In this document: one piece after another, positions 35,809-44,108 of the stretch | Position numbering within the stretch: position 1 is the first letter of the stretch | How the letters are laid out: each line of letters begins with the position of its first letter | NCBI RefSeq assembly: GCF_001043025.1 | Contig: NZ_JYLD01000008.1 | Location: 62,001-126,000, forward strand | DNA length: 64,000 nucleotides | Reading direction: 5' to 3' | Source of the DNA: Pseudomonas helleri | GTDB lineage: Bacteria; Pseudomonadota; Gammaproteobacteria; Pseudomonadales; Pseudomonadaceae | Notes under the pieces: generated by a model | Databases searched by the model: none | What the model saw: the letters and a program-made list of their open reading frames with translations, nothing else | Told to the model about the DNA's origin: nothing | Position numbers and translations under genes: made by a program

Positions 35809-36062
35809 GATCTTGATCTGGCCTTTGATCTGAGAGGCCCCGTCAACCATGTGTCCGGTCTCTACAGCTTTTCAAAGTGACGCGGCGTAAGGCCGGAACC
35901 CTAAGTGGCCGTTACCGCAGCAACGGATATGCACTCAAATCAAGAGCAACCCTCACCCTAGCCCTCTCCCGAAGGAGAGGGAACCGATTGGGGGATGCTG
36001 AAGATACTCGCTGTCCTGTTTGCTGTGCGACAGCACGGCATCGCAGACGGGGCATTGCGGGG
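35809..36062. other. Intergenic region between converging operons
   Basis: No ORF with a ribosome site was found. Besides the CCCTCACCC repeat at 35949-35987 there is no recognisable structure. Both neighbours converge, so it needs only terminators. Confidence 0.5.
35949..35987. repeat. Hairpin repeat ACCCTCACCCTAGCCCTCTCC (common gamma-proteobacterial type)
   Basis: An 8-bp stem CCCTCTCC / GGAGAGGG with a CGAA tetraloop is preceded by the CCCTCACCCTAG tail. This intergenic repeat type is frequent in Pseudomonas. It may also act as a transcription barrier between the converging operons. Confidence 0.7.
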
Positions 36063-37214
36063 TCAGATCAGGTAGTTCTTCAGCTCGCGGGCAATCACCA
36101 TGCGTTGAATCTCGCTGGAACCTTCGTAGATCTGGGTGATCCGCGCGTCTCGGTAGTAACGCTCCACCGGGTAGTCTTCCAGGTAGCCATAACCACCATG
36201 AATCTGGATGGCTTTGGAGCAGACAAACTCGGCTATTTCCGAAGCAAACAGTTTGGCCTGGGAGGCTTCTGACAAGCACGGTTTGCCAGCGCTGCGCAGG
36301 CGCGCGGCGTGCAGGATCAACAGGCGGGCGGCGTTCAGGCGGGTTTGCATATCGGCCAGCATGTTGGCCACGCTTTGGTGCTCGATAATCGCCTTGTCGA
36401 ACTGCACGCGATCACGGGCGTAGCCCAGCGCTGCTTCAAAAGCGGCCCGTGCAATGCCCAGCGCCTGGGCGGCAATGCCGATGCGTCCGCCTTCCAGGTT
36501 GGACAGGGCGATGGCCAGCCCTTTGCCGCGTTCGCCCAGCAGATTGGCTTCGGGCACGCTGCAGTTGTTGAGGGTGACGGCGCAGGTGTCTGACGCGCGA
36601 ATGCCCATTTTGTGTTCAGTACGATCGACGATAAAACCCGGTGTTTCGGTGGGCACAAGAAAGGCCGATATGCCTTTTTTGCCTAGCTCCGGATCGGTTA
36701 CGGCAAACACAATGGCCAGTTTGGCGCGCTTGCCGTTGCTGACAAATTGCTTGGCCCCGTTGATGACCCATTGGCCGTCGCGCAGTTCGGCGCGGGTACG
36801 CAAGTTGTGCGCCTCGGAGCCCGCTTGCGGTTCTGTCAGGCAGAAACAGCCGATGGCCTGGCCGCTCGCCAAGTCGGCCAGCCAGGTTTGTTTTTGCGCT
36901 TCGCTGCCGTATTTGAGAATCGGCCCGCAGCCTACCGAGTTGTGGATGCTCATCAGCGCACCCGTTGCACCATCACCGGCCGAAATCTCTTCGACGGCCA
37001 GCGCGTAGGCGACGTAATCGACATAGGTGCCGCCCCACTCCTCGGGGACGACCATGCCGAGCAGGCCCAACTCGCCCATTTTTGATACCAGCGCGTCGTC
37101 GATCCAGCCTGCTTTTTCCCAGGCTTGTGCGTGGGGGGCAATTTCGCCACGGGCAAAATCACGCGCCATGTCACGGATCATCACTTGTTCTTCAGTCAGT
37201 TCGAGGTCTTGCAT
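36063..37214 (-). CDS. Acyl-CoA dehydrogenase (probable isobutyryl-CoA dehydrogenase)
   Basis: This 383-residue acyl-CoA dehydrogenase starts [20 protein letters not shown]. It has the FAD/middle domain [16 protein letters not shown] and C-terminal [21 protein letters not shown]. The catalytic glutamate lies in [16 protein letters not shown]. Its gene starts 3 nt after the stop of a 3-hydroxyisobutyryl-CoA hydrolase gene, which points to valine catabolism (isobutyryl-CoA to methacrylyl-CoA). Substrate choice is inferred from context. Butyryl- or 2-methylbutyryl-CoA activity is also possible. Confidence 0.92.
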   Translation of the reverse strand: MQDLELTEEQVMIRDMARDFARGEIAPHAQAWEKAGWIDDALVSKMGELGLLGMVVPEEWGGTYVDYVAYALAVEEISAGDGATGALMSIHNSVGCGPILKYGSEAQKQTWLADLASGQAIGCFCLTEPQAGSEAHNLRTRAELRDGQWVINGAKQFVSNGKRAKLAIVFAVTDPELGKKGISAFLVPTETPGFIVDRTEHKMGIRASDTCAVTLNNCSVPEANLLGERGKGLAIALSNLEGGRIGIAAQALGIARAAFEAALGYARDRVQFDKAIIEHQSVANMLADMQTRLNAARLLILHAARLRSAGKPCLSEASQAKLFASEIAEFVCSKAIQIHGGYGYLEDYPVERYYRDARITQIYEGSSEIQRMVIARELKNYLI

Positions 37215-37217
37215 GGC

Positions 37218-38324
37218 TTACACCTCGCTCTTTTTGAAGTTGGTGAAGAAGCTGGCGACGTGCTTGGGGTCCAGTTCGCTCAAGGTCGGCGGGTTCCAGT
37301 GCGGGGTCTTGTCCTTGTCGATAATCAGTGCGCGCACGCCTTCGATCAGGTCGCCGCGATCAAACCACTGGCGGTCCAGGTGCAATTCCAGCTCGAAGCA
37401 TTGCTCAAGGGTCAGTTGACGGCCGTGGCGGAGCATTTCGAGGGTGACGGCCATGCCCAGCGGTGAGCGGGTTTCCAGCAGGTTGGCGGTCTCGGTGGCC
37501 CATTCGCGGTGTTGCGGTGCTGTCACGGCGCGCAGGTGAGCAACGATCTCGGGCACGCTGTTGTGGGCAAACACTTCATCAATCAAGGGCCGCAAGTTGG
37601 CCAGCGGCGCGTTGGGCAAGGTTTGCACGGCAAAGGTAGCCAGCAGCGCCTTGAGGTCTTCAAGGGGCGATTGGCGCCACTGGAGGTGGTCGAGGCTTTG
37701 ATCCAGTTCAGGCAGTTTGCTGCTGTCGGTGTACCAGTCGGCCAGCCCGCAATACAACGCATCGCTGGCGCGGATTTGCACGCCGCTGACGCCCAGGTAG
37801 GTGCCGATCTGGCCGGGGGTGCGGGTCAGGAAGTAGCTGCCACCGACGTCCGGGAAGTAACCAATGGCCACTTCCGGCATGGCCAGACGGCTGCGTTCGG
37901 TGATCAGGCGCAGATCGCAGCCTTGTGCCAGGCCCATACCGCCGCCCAAAACGTAGCCATCGAGCAACGCGAGTAACGGTTTGGGGTAGTGGTGCAGCGT
38001 GCGGTCAAGGGCGTATTCCTCTTCGAAGAACACGGTGTGCAGGGTGTCTTTGCTTTTGTAGCTGTCGTACAGCGAGCGAATGTCGCCGCCCGCACAAAAG
38101 GCTTTTTCGCCAGCGCCGCGCAATACCACGGCCTTGATGTTGGCATCGCCTGCCCAGGCATCGAGCTGCTGTTGCAGGCTGCGGACCATAGGCAGGTCGA
38201 GGGCGTTGAGGCCGCTGGGGCGGTTGAGGGTCAGGTGGCCAATATGGTTGCGGACCTCGGCCAGTACCGTGCTTTGGGTCGGCTCGACATCCTGTGTCGG
38301 CGAGGATGAAACCTGAGCAGTCAT
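37218..38324 (-). CDS. 3-hydroxyisobutyryl-CoA hydrolase (crotonase family)
   Basis: This 368-residue ECH_2/HIBCH-type protein has the crotonase core FCAGGDIRSLYDSYK, YVLGGGMGLAQGCDLRLI and MPEVAIGYFPDVGGSYFLTR. A C-terminal extension (SPLGMAVTLEMLRHGRQLTLEQCFELE, DRQWFDRGDLIEGVRALIIDKDKTPHW) separates hydrolases from hydratases. It releases 3-hydroxyisobutyrate in valine breakdown. The ATG at MTAQVSSS has GGGAG 6 nt upstream and is preferred to the GTG one codon earlier. It is the first gene of a two-gene operon with the following acyl-CoA dehydrogenase. Confidence 0.92.
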   Translation of the reverse strand: MTAQVSSSPTQDVEPTQSTVLAEVRNHIGHLTLNRPSGLNALDLPMVRSLQQQLDAWAGDANIKAVVLRGAGEKAFCAGGDIRSLYDSYKSKDTLHTVFFEEEYALDRTLHHYPKPLLALLDGYVLGGGMGLAQGCDLRLITERSRLAMPEVAIGYFPDVGGSYFLTRTPGQIGTYLGVSGVQIRASDALYCGLADWYTDSSKLPELDQSLDHLQWRQSPLEDLKALLATFAVQTLPNAPLANLRPLIDEVFAHNSVPEIVAHLRAVTAPQHREWATETANLLETRSPLGMAVTLEMLRHGRQLTLEQCFELELHLDRQWFDRGDLIEGVRALIIDKDKTPHWNPPTLSELDPKHVASFFTNFKKSEV

Positions 38325-38473
38325 CACTAACTCCCTGCTGTGCTTTATTTTTAGAATGTGTTCGCGGGCGAACGATGGTCGATGCTAACAGTGCAAATTT
38401 GCTGATGACAACCCGGATGCGTGCAGGCTTGGCATGCATTTTTGCATGGCTAACAAGCAGGTTTGCCCGCCTG

Positions 38474-39244
38474 CTATTGCGCCAACCAACCGCCATCGAC
38501 GTTCCAGGCTGCGCCGCGCACTTGGCTGCCGGCTTCACTGCACAAAAACAGCACCAACTCGCCGAGTTGCGGTGGGGTGACGAACTCAAGTGACGGTTGT
38601 TTCTCGGCCAGCAGGTCATGCTGGGCCTGGTACGGGTCGATGCCCTGGCTGATGCGCTGGTCGATTTGCTTTTGCACCAGCGGCGTGAGTACCCAGCCGG
38701 GGCAGATGGCGTTGCAGGTGATATTGCTGGTGGCGGTTTCAAGGCCGACCACTTTGGTCAGGCCGATGACCCCGTGCTTGGCAGCCACATAGGCGGCTTT
38801 GCCGACCGAGCCGACCAGGCCATGAACCGAGGCGATATTGACGATGCGGCCCCAGCCGCGCTTGCGCATGCCGGGCAGGGTGAGGCGGGTACTGTGGAAC
38901 ACCGAGGACAGGTTGATCGCGATGATGGAATCCCACCGCTCGACCGGGAACTCTTCGACGCTGGACACGTGCTGAATGCCCGCGTTGTTGACCAGAATGT
39001 CGATGCCGCCGAATTCGCGTTCGGCGTAGTGGATCATGTCGGCGATTTGCGCCGGGTCGCTGACATCGGCCGGGTGATGTCCCACCTTGCCGCCAAACTG
39101 TTGCAGTTCGGCAATGACTTTGCTGGCGTCGCCAAAACCGTTGAGTATCAGGTCGGCGCCAGCCTTGGCCAGGCTTTGCGCGATACCCAGACCAATACCG
39201 CTGGTGGAACCGGTAACCAAGGCGGTTTTACCTTTCAGGCTCAT
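38474..39244 (-). CDS. hbdH: D-3-hydroxybutyrate dehydrogenase
   Basis: This 256-residue SDR enzyme has TGSTSGIGLGIAQ (NAD binding), NNAGIQHVSSVEEFP, the catalytic serine in NIASVHGLVGS and Tyr-x-x-x-Lys in AAYVAAKHG. The C-terminal VDGGWLAQ is typical of bacterial 3-hydroxybutyrate dehydrogenases. It interconverts 3-hydroxybutyrate and acetoacetate in ketone-body or PHB-monomer use. The start MSLKGKTAL has GAGGA about 8 nt upstream. An in-frame TTG two codons earlier is less likely. No acetoacetate CoA-transferase or permease is adjacent, so it looks like a stand-alone unit here. Confidence 0.92.
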   Translation of the reverse strand: MSLKGKTALVTGSTSGIGLGIAQSLAKAGADLILNGFGDASKVIAELQQFGGKVGHHPADVSDPAQIADMIHYAEREFGGIDILVNNAGIQHVSSVEEFPVERWDSIIAINLSSVFHSTRLTLPGMRKRGWGRIVNIASVHGLVGSVGKAAYVAAKHGVIGLTKVVGLETATSNITCNAICPGWVLTPLVQKQIDQRISQGIDPYQAQHDLLAEKQPSLEFVTPPQLGELVLFLCSEAGSQVRGAAWNVDGGWLAQ

Positions 39245-39322
39245 GATCAATTCCTCAGGTGAGACACGGTGATTTCATCGATGAGGAAACTTAGCACGCG
39301 TTTCGCGACTGCGGATACGAAA

Positions 39323-39344
39323 CGGCCCACCTAAAGGTGGGCCG
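39323..39344 (-). terminator. Terminator hairpin after ppiC
   Basis: A 9-bp GC-rich stem CGGCCCACC / GGTGGGCCG with a TAAA loop lies 24 nt past the ppiC stop and is followed on the minus strand by TTTCGT. The U-tract is short. Confidence 0.65.
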
Positions 39345-39367
39345 CTTTCACGCAGAGCCTGGGGGGA

Positions 39368-39649
39368 TTAGTCCTGGCGGCTGGTGACTTCCAGCAGGTG
39401 GTAACCGAACTGGGTTTTAACCGGGCCTTGCACCACGTTGATTGGCGCGCTGAAGACCACGGTGTCGAATTCTTTAACCATCTGGCCTGGACCGAACGAA
39501 CCCAGGTCGCCGCCTTGACGGCTGGACGGGCAAGAGGAGTTGGCCTTTGCAACTTCGGCGAAATCAGCGCCGCCTTCGATTTGTGCTTTCAGTTCGTTGC
39601 ACTTGGCTTCGCTGGAAACCAGGATGTGACGGGCAGTGGCTTTGGCCAT
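39368..39649 (-). CDS. ppiC: Peptidyl-prolyl cis-trans isomerase, parvulin type (PpiC)
   Basis: This 93-residue single-domain parvulin has the family landmarks ARHILVSSEAKCNELKAQI, FAEVAKANSSCPSSRQGGDLGSFGPGQMVKEFD and VKTQFGYHLLEV. It catalyses prolyl isomerisation in the cytoplasm. There is no signal peptide or extra domain, so it is the PpiC/Par10 type rather than SurA. It is bounded by its own terminator and appears monocistronic. Confidence 0.94.
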   Translation of the reverse strand: MAKATARHILVSSEAKCNELKAQIEGGADFAEVAKANSSCPSSRQGGDLGSFGPGQMVKEFDTVVFSAPINVVQGPVKTQFGYHLLEVTSRQD

Positions 39650-39745
39650 GGGGAGTTACTCCTTTCAAGAAAGTGGTGAGCCTACCGGATTCAGTGGCTT
39701 TTTTCTCGGCAAAGTTCCCATGGGCTGATGATCCGGCGTTCAGCC

Positions 39746-40627
39746 TCAAAGGCCCTGGTTCTTCAAGCGTTGCGCATGCGCGATATACAGCGCCACGGGG
39801 TTGGCCTTGCGGCGAGTCATGCCGGCCATTTGATTGATGGTGTCCAGGTGGTCCATCTCATAATCCGATTGAATGACCGTGCCCAGGTGCGAGCTGAAGC
39901 GGCCAACCAGGCCGTCATTGGCTTTGCTTTCACGGGTAAAGAAGCTGGAAAACACGCGGCAGGCGTTGTGCATGGGATCAAACAGGTTCATAGATTCAGA
40001 GAGCGACGAGCCTTTGATAATGCCGCTCCAGGAGTAATAGAGCACGTCGTTGACCTGCGCCGCGCCCATACCGCCCCAAGTTGCTGGCAGGCCTTGCGGG
40101 TATTTTTTGTTGAAGTCGGCAACACCCTTTGAGGTCAGGGCATTGAGAGCTTCAAGTGAATGCTGGGGCAGTTTGGGTTTGCCGCTGAGTATCGACATGA
40201 AGGTGCTGAAGGCGGTGATCAGGGCTGCCGCCGCAGTCTCTGGCAATTGGCCGGGGGTGAAGGCCAGGCGCAGGCGGTCGGCAAGCTCGGAACCGTGATT
40301 GGGGCCGCTGACGGAGGTCACCGAGGCCACCGATTCAGGGTCGACAGCAGCGGCATAGCGTGCGGTGAGGGCGCCCTGGCTGTGCCCGATCAAATTGACC
40401 CGCTTGGCGCCCGTTTGCTGGCGCAGGTCATGGATGTGCGCGAGCAATTGTTCGCCACGGGTTTCGTTGTTGTGGGCGGCGGACACGGAGGCCGTGAATA
40501 CTTGGGCGCCTGAATCGTGCAGCGCTTGCTTGATGCCGTTGAAGTAATGCAGTGGCCCGATCCGTTCAAAGCCGAACAGTCCATGGACCAATAAAAGGGG
40601 GTAGCGAGTGCTGGGAGTGCGGTACAT
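39746..40627 (-). CDS. Triacylglycerol lipase, family I.1 (P. fragi type)
   Basis: This 293-residue alpha/beta-hydrolase begins MYRTPSTRYPLLLVHGLFGFERIG. The catalytic serine is in LIGHSQGALTARY. The aspartate and the calcium-site region follow (ESKANDGLVGRFSSHLG), and the histidine is in DHLDTINQMAG. It closely follows the lipase of Pseudomonas fragi, which it resembles from the second strand to the end. Like that enzyme it has no recognisable N-terminal signal peptide. The usual Sec-dependent family I.1 lipases have one and also need a foldase, and no lif gene is adjacent. The location, cytoplasmic or exported by another route, is therefore uncertain. Confidence 0.9.
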   Translation of the reverse strand: MYRTPSTRYPLLLVHGLFGFERIGPLHYFNGIKQALHDSGAQVFTASVSAAHNNETRGEQLLAHIHDLRQQTGAKRVNLIGHSQGALTARYAAAVDPESVASVTSVSGPNHGSELADRLRLAFTPGQLPETAAAALITAFSTFMSILSGKPKLPQHSLEALNALTSKGVADFNKKYPQGLPATWGGMGAAQVNDVLYYSWSGIIKGSSLSESMNLFDPMHNACRVFSSFFTRESKANDGLVGRFSSHLGTVIQSDYEMDHLDTINQMAGMTRRKANPVALYIAHAQRLKNQGL

Positions 40628-40903
40628 GTTGTTTCTCCAGAGAGTGTTTTGAGGTCATAAAAACACCTTAGTCGACAACATGAAGCGGGCAGATTGGGTT
40701 GCAGGGTATTACCGTCGGCCGCGCCAGGCTGTGGGCCTTCAGGCAGAGCGGGTGCTGGATGATTCCAGGTGCGTGAGGGCGGTAATCTTTTAGAGCGGGG
40801 AGTGTTTCAGACGGCACCTGTCGGCTTGCCTGTCAGACGGGATCGACTTCGCGCAACCGTGGGCAGGGCCCAGCGGTGCGCATTCAGTCAGGCAGGACGA
40901 TTT

Positions 40904-41995
40904 TTAGCTGGCGGCCAGCAGCGCACGGCGTTGCTGTTGCAGTTGGCTTGCCGCATCGCGCAGTAACTGCTCGGTGGCTTCCCATCCCAGGCAGCCGTCA
41001 GTGACGGAGACGCCGTAGCGCAGGTCGTTGCCCAGCGCTTGGCAACCCTCGAAAAGATGGCTTTCGAGCATCACGCCAATCAGCGAGTGATCACCTTCCA
41101 GGCGTTGCGCCAATACGTCTTTGAACACGTGCGGCTGGCGCAGAGGGTCTTTGCCGCTGTTGGCGTGGCTGCAGTCAACCATCAGGCGCGCAGGGATGGC
41201 GTTTTTTTCTAGACCGGCGCGGGCCTTGGCCACGCTGCTGCGGTCGTAGTTCGGGCCGCTGTGGCCGCCGCGCAAGACCAGATGGGTGTCCGGGTTGCCG
41301 GAGGTCATGATGATGGCCGGATGCCCTTGGCTGTCGACACCGAAGTGGCGGTGGCCGCGGGCGGATGAACGCATGGCGTCGCACGCGATGCCCACGCCGC
41401 CGTCAGTACCGTTTTTGAAGCCGACGGGCAGGTCCAGGCCGCTGGCCATTTCGCGGTGGATCTGGGATTCGGTGGTGCGCGCACCAATCGCCGCCCAACC
41501 CAGCACGTCGTCGAAGTAGCCGGCCGCCATGGGTTGCAGCAGTTCGGTAGACACGGGCAAGCCCATACGCAGCATTTCAATCATCAGCTCGCGCGACAGC
41601 GTCAGGCCGTGGGCCATGTCGTCGCTGCCGTCCAGATGCGGGTCGTAGGCCAGGCCTTTCCAGCCGATGGTGGTGCGGGGTTTTTCGACGTAGGCACGCA
41701 TTACCAGCAACAGGTCATCGCTCAGGTCGCGAGACAGGGCGGCCAGTTGGCTGGCGTATTCCAGTGCCGAGACCGGATCGTGAAGGGAGCAAGGGCCAAC
41801 GACTACTAACAGGCGGGAGTCTTCGCCATTGAGGATGGCGCGGATGGCTTGGCGCTGCTGACTCACCAACTGGCTGAGTTCTGCGCCCAGTGGCAACTGC
41901 TGTTTGAGCTGTGAGGCGCTGGGCAGGCGCTGGGTCAGGGCAGCTTTGGTGTCGGTGTGAGCGGTGTTTGGCAGAGCAGATACAGATGCGTTCAT
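40904..41995 (-). CDS. Class I DAHP synthase (3-deoxy-7-phosphoheptulonate synthase)
   Basis: This 363-residue AroF/G/H-type enzyme condenses phosphoenolpyruvate and erythrose 4-phosphate, the first step of aromatic amino acid synthesis. Hallmarks are VVVGPCSLHDP (metal-binding Cys), RAYVEKPRTTIGWKG, FKNGTDGGVG, RGGHSGPNYD and MVDCSHANSGK. AGGAAG lies 9 nt before the ATG at MNASVSALP. Upstream are an aromatic-rich leader peptide, a strong intrinsic terminator and a second Tyr-rich ORF, so expression is very probably controlled by attenuation. Which aromatic amino acid inhibits the enzyme cannot be read from the sequence. Confidence 0.95.
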   Translation of the reverse strand: MNASVSALPNTAHTDTKAALTQRLPSASQLKQQLPLGAELSQLVSQQRQAIRAILNGEDSRLLVVVGPCSLHDPVSALEYASQLAALSRDLSDDLLLVMRAYVEKPRTTIGWKGLAYDPHLDGSDDMAHGLTLSRELMIEMLRMGLPVSTELLQPMAAGYFDDVLGWAAIGARTTESQIHREMASGLDLPVGFKNGTDGGVGIACDAMRSSARGHRHFGVDSQGHPAIIMTSGNPDTHLVLRGGHSGPNYDRSSVAKARAGLEKNAIPARLMVDCSHANSGKDPLRQPHVFKDVLAQRLEGDHSLIGVMLESHLFEGCQALGNDLRYGVSVTDGCLGWEATEQLLRDAASQLQQQRRALLAAS

Positions 41996-42042
41996 GGTGT
42001 GTGCTTCCTGGGCAGGCGGCGGGCTTTCCCGCGCGCTCAGCC

Positions 42043-42195
42043 CTACTGGGGTGTTCGACAATTGGCCAGACTGGCTGTGAGTTCATGCGTGCCACCGATG
42101 TGGGTCCGTTCGGAGGCGGCAGGCTGTCCCGAACGGCGGCTGATAAATCGCCAGGCAGTGCAAAGGTCGAAGCGGTAATAAGTGGTGTAGTTCAT
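42043..42195 (-). CDS. Tyr-rich small ORF between attenuator and DAHP synthase
   Basis: This 50-codon frame begins MNYTTYYRFDLCTAWRF, with three tyrosines in the first seven residues and Phe and Trp shortly after. GAGGAA lies about 8 nt before the ATG. It lies between the attenuator terminator and the DAHP synthase start (47 nt). An 8-bp hairpin (CCGTTCGG / CCGAACGG, 42106-42136) lies inside it. It could be a second leader peptide sensing tyrosine or a coupling ORF. Confidence 0.5.
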   Translation of the reverse strand: MNYTTYYRFDLCTAWRFISRRSGQPAASERTHIGGTHELTASLANCRTPQ

Positions 42196-42232
42196 GTGTG
42201 CATTCCTCAAATAAGTCATTTTTTCAGGGGCT

Positions 42233-42271
42233 AAAAAAACAAAACCCCCGGTCGGGTAGCCGACCGGGGGT
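42233..42271 (-). terminator. Attenuator terminator upstream of DAHP synthase
   Basis: A 12-bp stem ACCCCCGGTCGG / CCGACCGGGGGT with a 4-nt loop is followed on the minus strand by TTTTGTTTTTTT. It lies 48 nt after the stop of the aromatic leader peptide, as in trp/phe attenuators. Confidence 0.88.
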
Positions 42272-42314
42272 GAGAATTCTCTGGTAGGCGACCCCTTGAA
42301 AGTGGCCGCCGGAT

Positions 42315-42349
42315 GGGTATCAGGCGCGCCAGTGGCTAAACCAATACCC
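42315..42349 (-). promoter_or_regulatory. Possible pause hairpin over the aromatic codons
   Basis: GGGTAT within the aromatic codon run can pair with ATACCC just after the leader stop. This matches the 1:2 hairpin position of classical attenuators. Competing pairings with the terminator arm were not folded. Confidence 0.4.
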
Positions 42350-42454
42350 AAAATAAAATCGTGCAGTCGAGTGTGCATTGTGCGTGCGCACAGCAGCAGC
42401 TTGGCGCTGGGTAGCGATCTGCTTGCTAATAGCTGTGTGTACGTTATGCAACAT
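42320..42454 (-). CDS. Attenuator leader peptide (44 aa) ending FYFGYWFSHW
   Basis: This small frame starts MLHNVHTAISKQIATQ with GTGGAG about 8 nt upstream. Residues 33-42 are FYFGYWFSHW, so seven of ten residues are Phe, Tyr or Trp. It stops 48 nt before a strong intrinsic terminator and 325 nt before the DAHP synthase start. Ribosome stalling at the aromatic codons when charged tRNA is short would favour an antiterminator, as in trpL/pheL systems. The frame is too short for standard gene callers but is well supported by position. Confidence 0.85.
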   Translation of the reverse strand: MLHNVHTAISKQIATQRQAAAVRTHNAHSTARFYFGYWFSHWRA

Positions 42455-42664
42455 GTGTGTTCTCCACTGAATGGTCAGGAGCTTACTCGAGAGCGGTAGC
42501 GCGATTCAATTAAAAATTGCTATCACCTTCATGTGGAAAATGTAGCTGCCATGAGCGGTGGTCAGGATGCAATGCTTAGCTTATAGCCGTTTTGTCGGTT
42601 TATGTGCTTGCATCGCCAGAGGCAGCTAATCTCTTTATGTCGCTCAATCAAATTGGGCGCAGAC

Positions 42665-42907
42665 TCACATCAGGCCGTCGCTTTTGTCTTCAGTTGAGTC
42701 GCCAGGAGAAGGGAGAATTATGCCGTCTTTCATTCCCAGCAATACCGCAACTTTATGGGCTTCTCCGCGTTTTCCTTTTTTACGCCCTGCAAGCACTTGA
42801 TAGGTTGTCGCCGGGTCAACGCCATTTTCACGCGCGAACTGTTGAACAGACTTCCCTTGATGTTCAAGCCAAGCCTTGGCTTGTGCCGCAGTACGAATTC
42901 CGGCCAT
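42665..42907 (-). CDS. Phage-associated HTH protein (BcepMu gp16-like)
   Basis: This 80-residue protein, MAGIRTAAQAKAWLEHQGKS..., carries a helix-turn-helix QQFARENGVDPATTYQVLAGRKKGKRGEAHKVAVLLG. This is the pattern of the small gp16-type regulators of Mu-like phages. It is divergently oriented to an XRE-type repressor gene. Three GTTCAA repeats spaced exactly 10 bp apart lie immediately upstream of its start. No other phage gene surrounds it, so the pair looks like a domesticated or free-standing regulatory module. Confidence 0.8.
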   Translation of the reverse strand: MAGIRTAAQAKAWLEHQGKSVQQFARENGVDPATTYQVLAGRKKGKRGEAHKVAVLLGMKDGIILPSPGDSTEDKSDGLM

Positions 42908-42908
42908 A

Positions 42909-42934
42909 GTTCAAAACCGTTCAATATTGTTCAA
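42909..42934. promoter_or_regulatory. Three GTTCAA direct repeats at 10-bp spacing
   Basis: GTTCAA begins at 42909, 42919 and 42929, one helical turn apart, between the divergent HTH genes. The spacing places all three on one face of the DNA, as expected for cooperative repressor binding. Confidence 0.65.
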
Positions 42935-42988
42935 TTATTGCAGACTATACCATCCTAATGGATGTTAAAAGTGGAGTCGTATATTCAG

Positions 42989-43351
42989 ATGAATGGAATT
43001 GGTTCGCGTTTACGGCAAGAAAGAGAGCGTCTGGGCCTTTCGCAAAAAATATTTGGCGAAATCGGCGGGGTAGAAGCGAACGCCCAAGGCAAATATGAAA
43101 ATGGCGACCGTGCGCCAAAAGCTGATTACTTGTCGCGTGTTGCAGCACGTGGCGTTGATGTTCTGTATGTGTTGACGGGCGCCCGTACGCCGACACTGGT
43201 CGATAACCTTACCCAAGTTGAAGAGCGGGTGTTGGTCACGTATCGCGGACTGCATAAAGACGATCAGGATGCCATTCGCCAACTAACCTCAAGCCTGGCG
43301 AAAATGTCGGTGGCGCAGCCGTTGCGCAAGCGTCAAGAGTCCAGCGATTGA
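42989..43351 (+). CDS. XRE/Cro-CI family HTH regulator
   Basis: This 120-residue protein starts MNGIGSRLRQERERLGLSQKIFGEIGGVEANAQGKYENGDRAPKADYLSRVAARGVDVLYVLTG, with a helix-turn-helix at residues 5-60. The C-terminal helix contains EERVLVTYRGLHKDDQDAIRQL. This is the phage repressor-like form seen in many Pseudomonas genomes. The start could instead be an in-frame ATG 27 nt upstream; neither has an ideal ribosome site. It is divergent from the gp16-like gene and probably binds the GTTCAA repeats between them. It lies just upstream of gacA. Confidence 0.85.
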   Translation: MNGIGSRLRQERERLGLSQKIFGEIGGVEANAQGKYENGDRAPKADYLSRVAARGVDVLYVLTGARTPTLVDNLTQVEERVLVTYRGLHKDDQDAIRQLTSSLAKMSVAQPLRKRQESSD

Positions 43352-43467
43352 TCAGTGGCCCTGTGCGCTGGCGTATTGATTCATGAATGCATGGATAGGT
43401 AGGTCGGCTGACTGTTTTTTGTTAAGGTAGGCGGCACCAACTTAGACGCAATTTGCGAGGTGTCGAC

Positions 43468-44106
43468 TTGATTCGGGTTCTGGTGGTCGATGATCACGAT
43501 CTTGTGCGTACGGGCATTACACGAATGCTGTCGGATATCGATGGTCTGCAGGTCGTCGGTCAAGCCGAGTCTGGCGAAGAGGCACTCGCCAAGGCGCGTG
43601 AGTTGAAACCGGATGTCGTCCTGATGGATGTCAAGATGCCCGGCATTGGTGGCCTGGAAGCGACGCGCAAAATGATGCGCAGCCATCCGGACATCAAAGT
43701 CGTCGCGGTAACAGTGTGTGAAGAGGACCCGTTCCCGACGCGTTTGTTGCAGGCAGGCGCTGCGGGTTATATGACCAAAGGGGCTGGTTTGGCCGAAATG
43801 GTTCAGGCCATTCGCCTGGTGTTTGCCGGGCAGCGCTATATCAGCCCGCAAGTGGCTCAGCAGTTGGCGCTCAAGTCTTTCCAGCCTGCCAGCGATTCTC
43901 CTTTTGATGCCTTGTCTGAACGCGAGATCCAGATCGCGTTGATGATTGTCGGCTGCCAAAAGGTCCAGGTCATTTCCGATAAGCTTTGCCTGTCGCCTAA
44001 AACAGTCAACACCTACCGCTATCGCATTTATGAAAAACTCTCGGTTAAAAGTGATGTTGAACTGGCGTTGCTGGCCGTTCGTCATGGCATGGTTGATGCT
44101 GGCTGA
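43468..44106 (+). CDS. gacA: Global response regulator GacA
   Basis: This 212-residue FixJ/NarL-type regulator has a receiver domain with acidic residues D8-D9 and phospho-acceptor D54 (VLMDVKMPG). The LuxR-type helix-turn-helix follows ([43 protein letters not shown]). It is activated by GacS and drives the small RNAs RsmX/Y/Z that antagonise RsmA/E, controlling secondary metabolism, exoenzymes and biofilm. The start is TTG with GAGG 8 nt upstream, as described for P. fluorescens gacA. No other start gives the normal length. It is followed 2 nt later by uvrC, the conserved arrangement. Confidence 0.97.
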   Translation: MIRVLVVDDHDLVRTGITRMLSDIDGLQVVGQAESGEEALAKARELKPDVVLMDVKMPGIGGLEATRKMMRSHPDIKVVAVTVCEEDPFPTRLLQAGAAGYMTKGAGLAEMVQAIRLVFAGQRYISPQVAQQLALKSFQPASDSPFDALSEREIQIALMIVGCQKVQVISDKLCLSPKTVNTYRYRIYEKLSVKSDVELALLAVRHGMVDAG

Positions 44107-44108
44107 CG

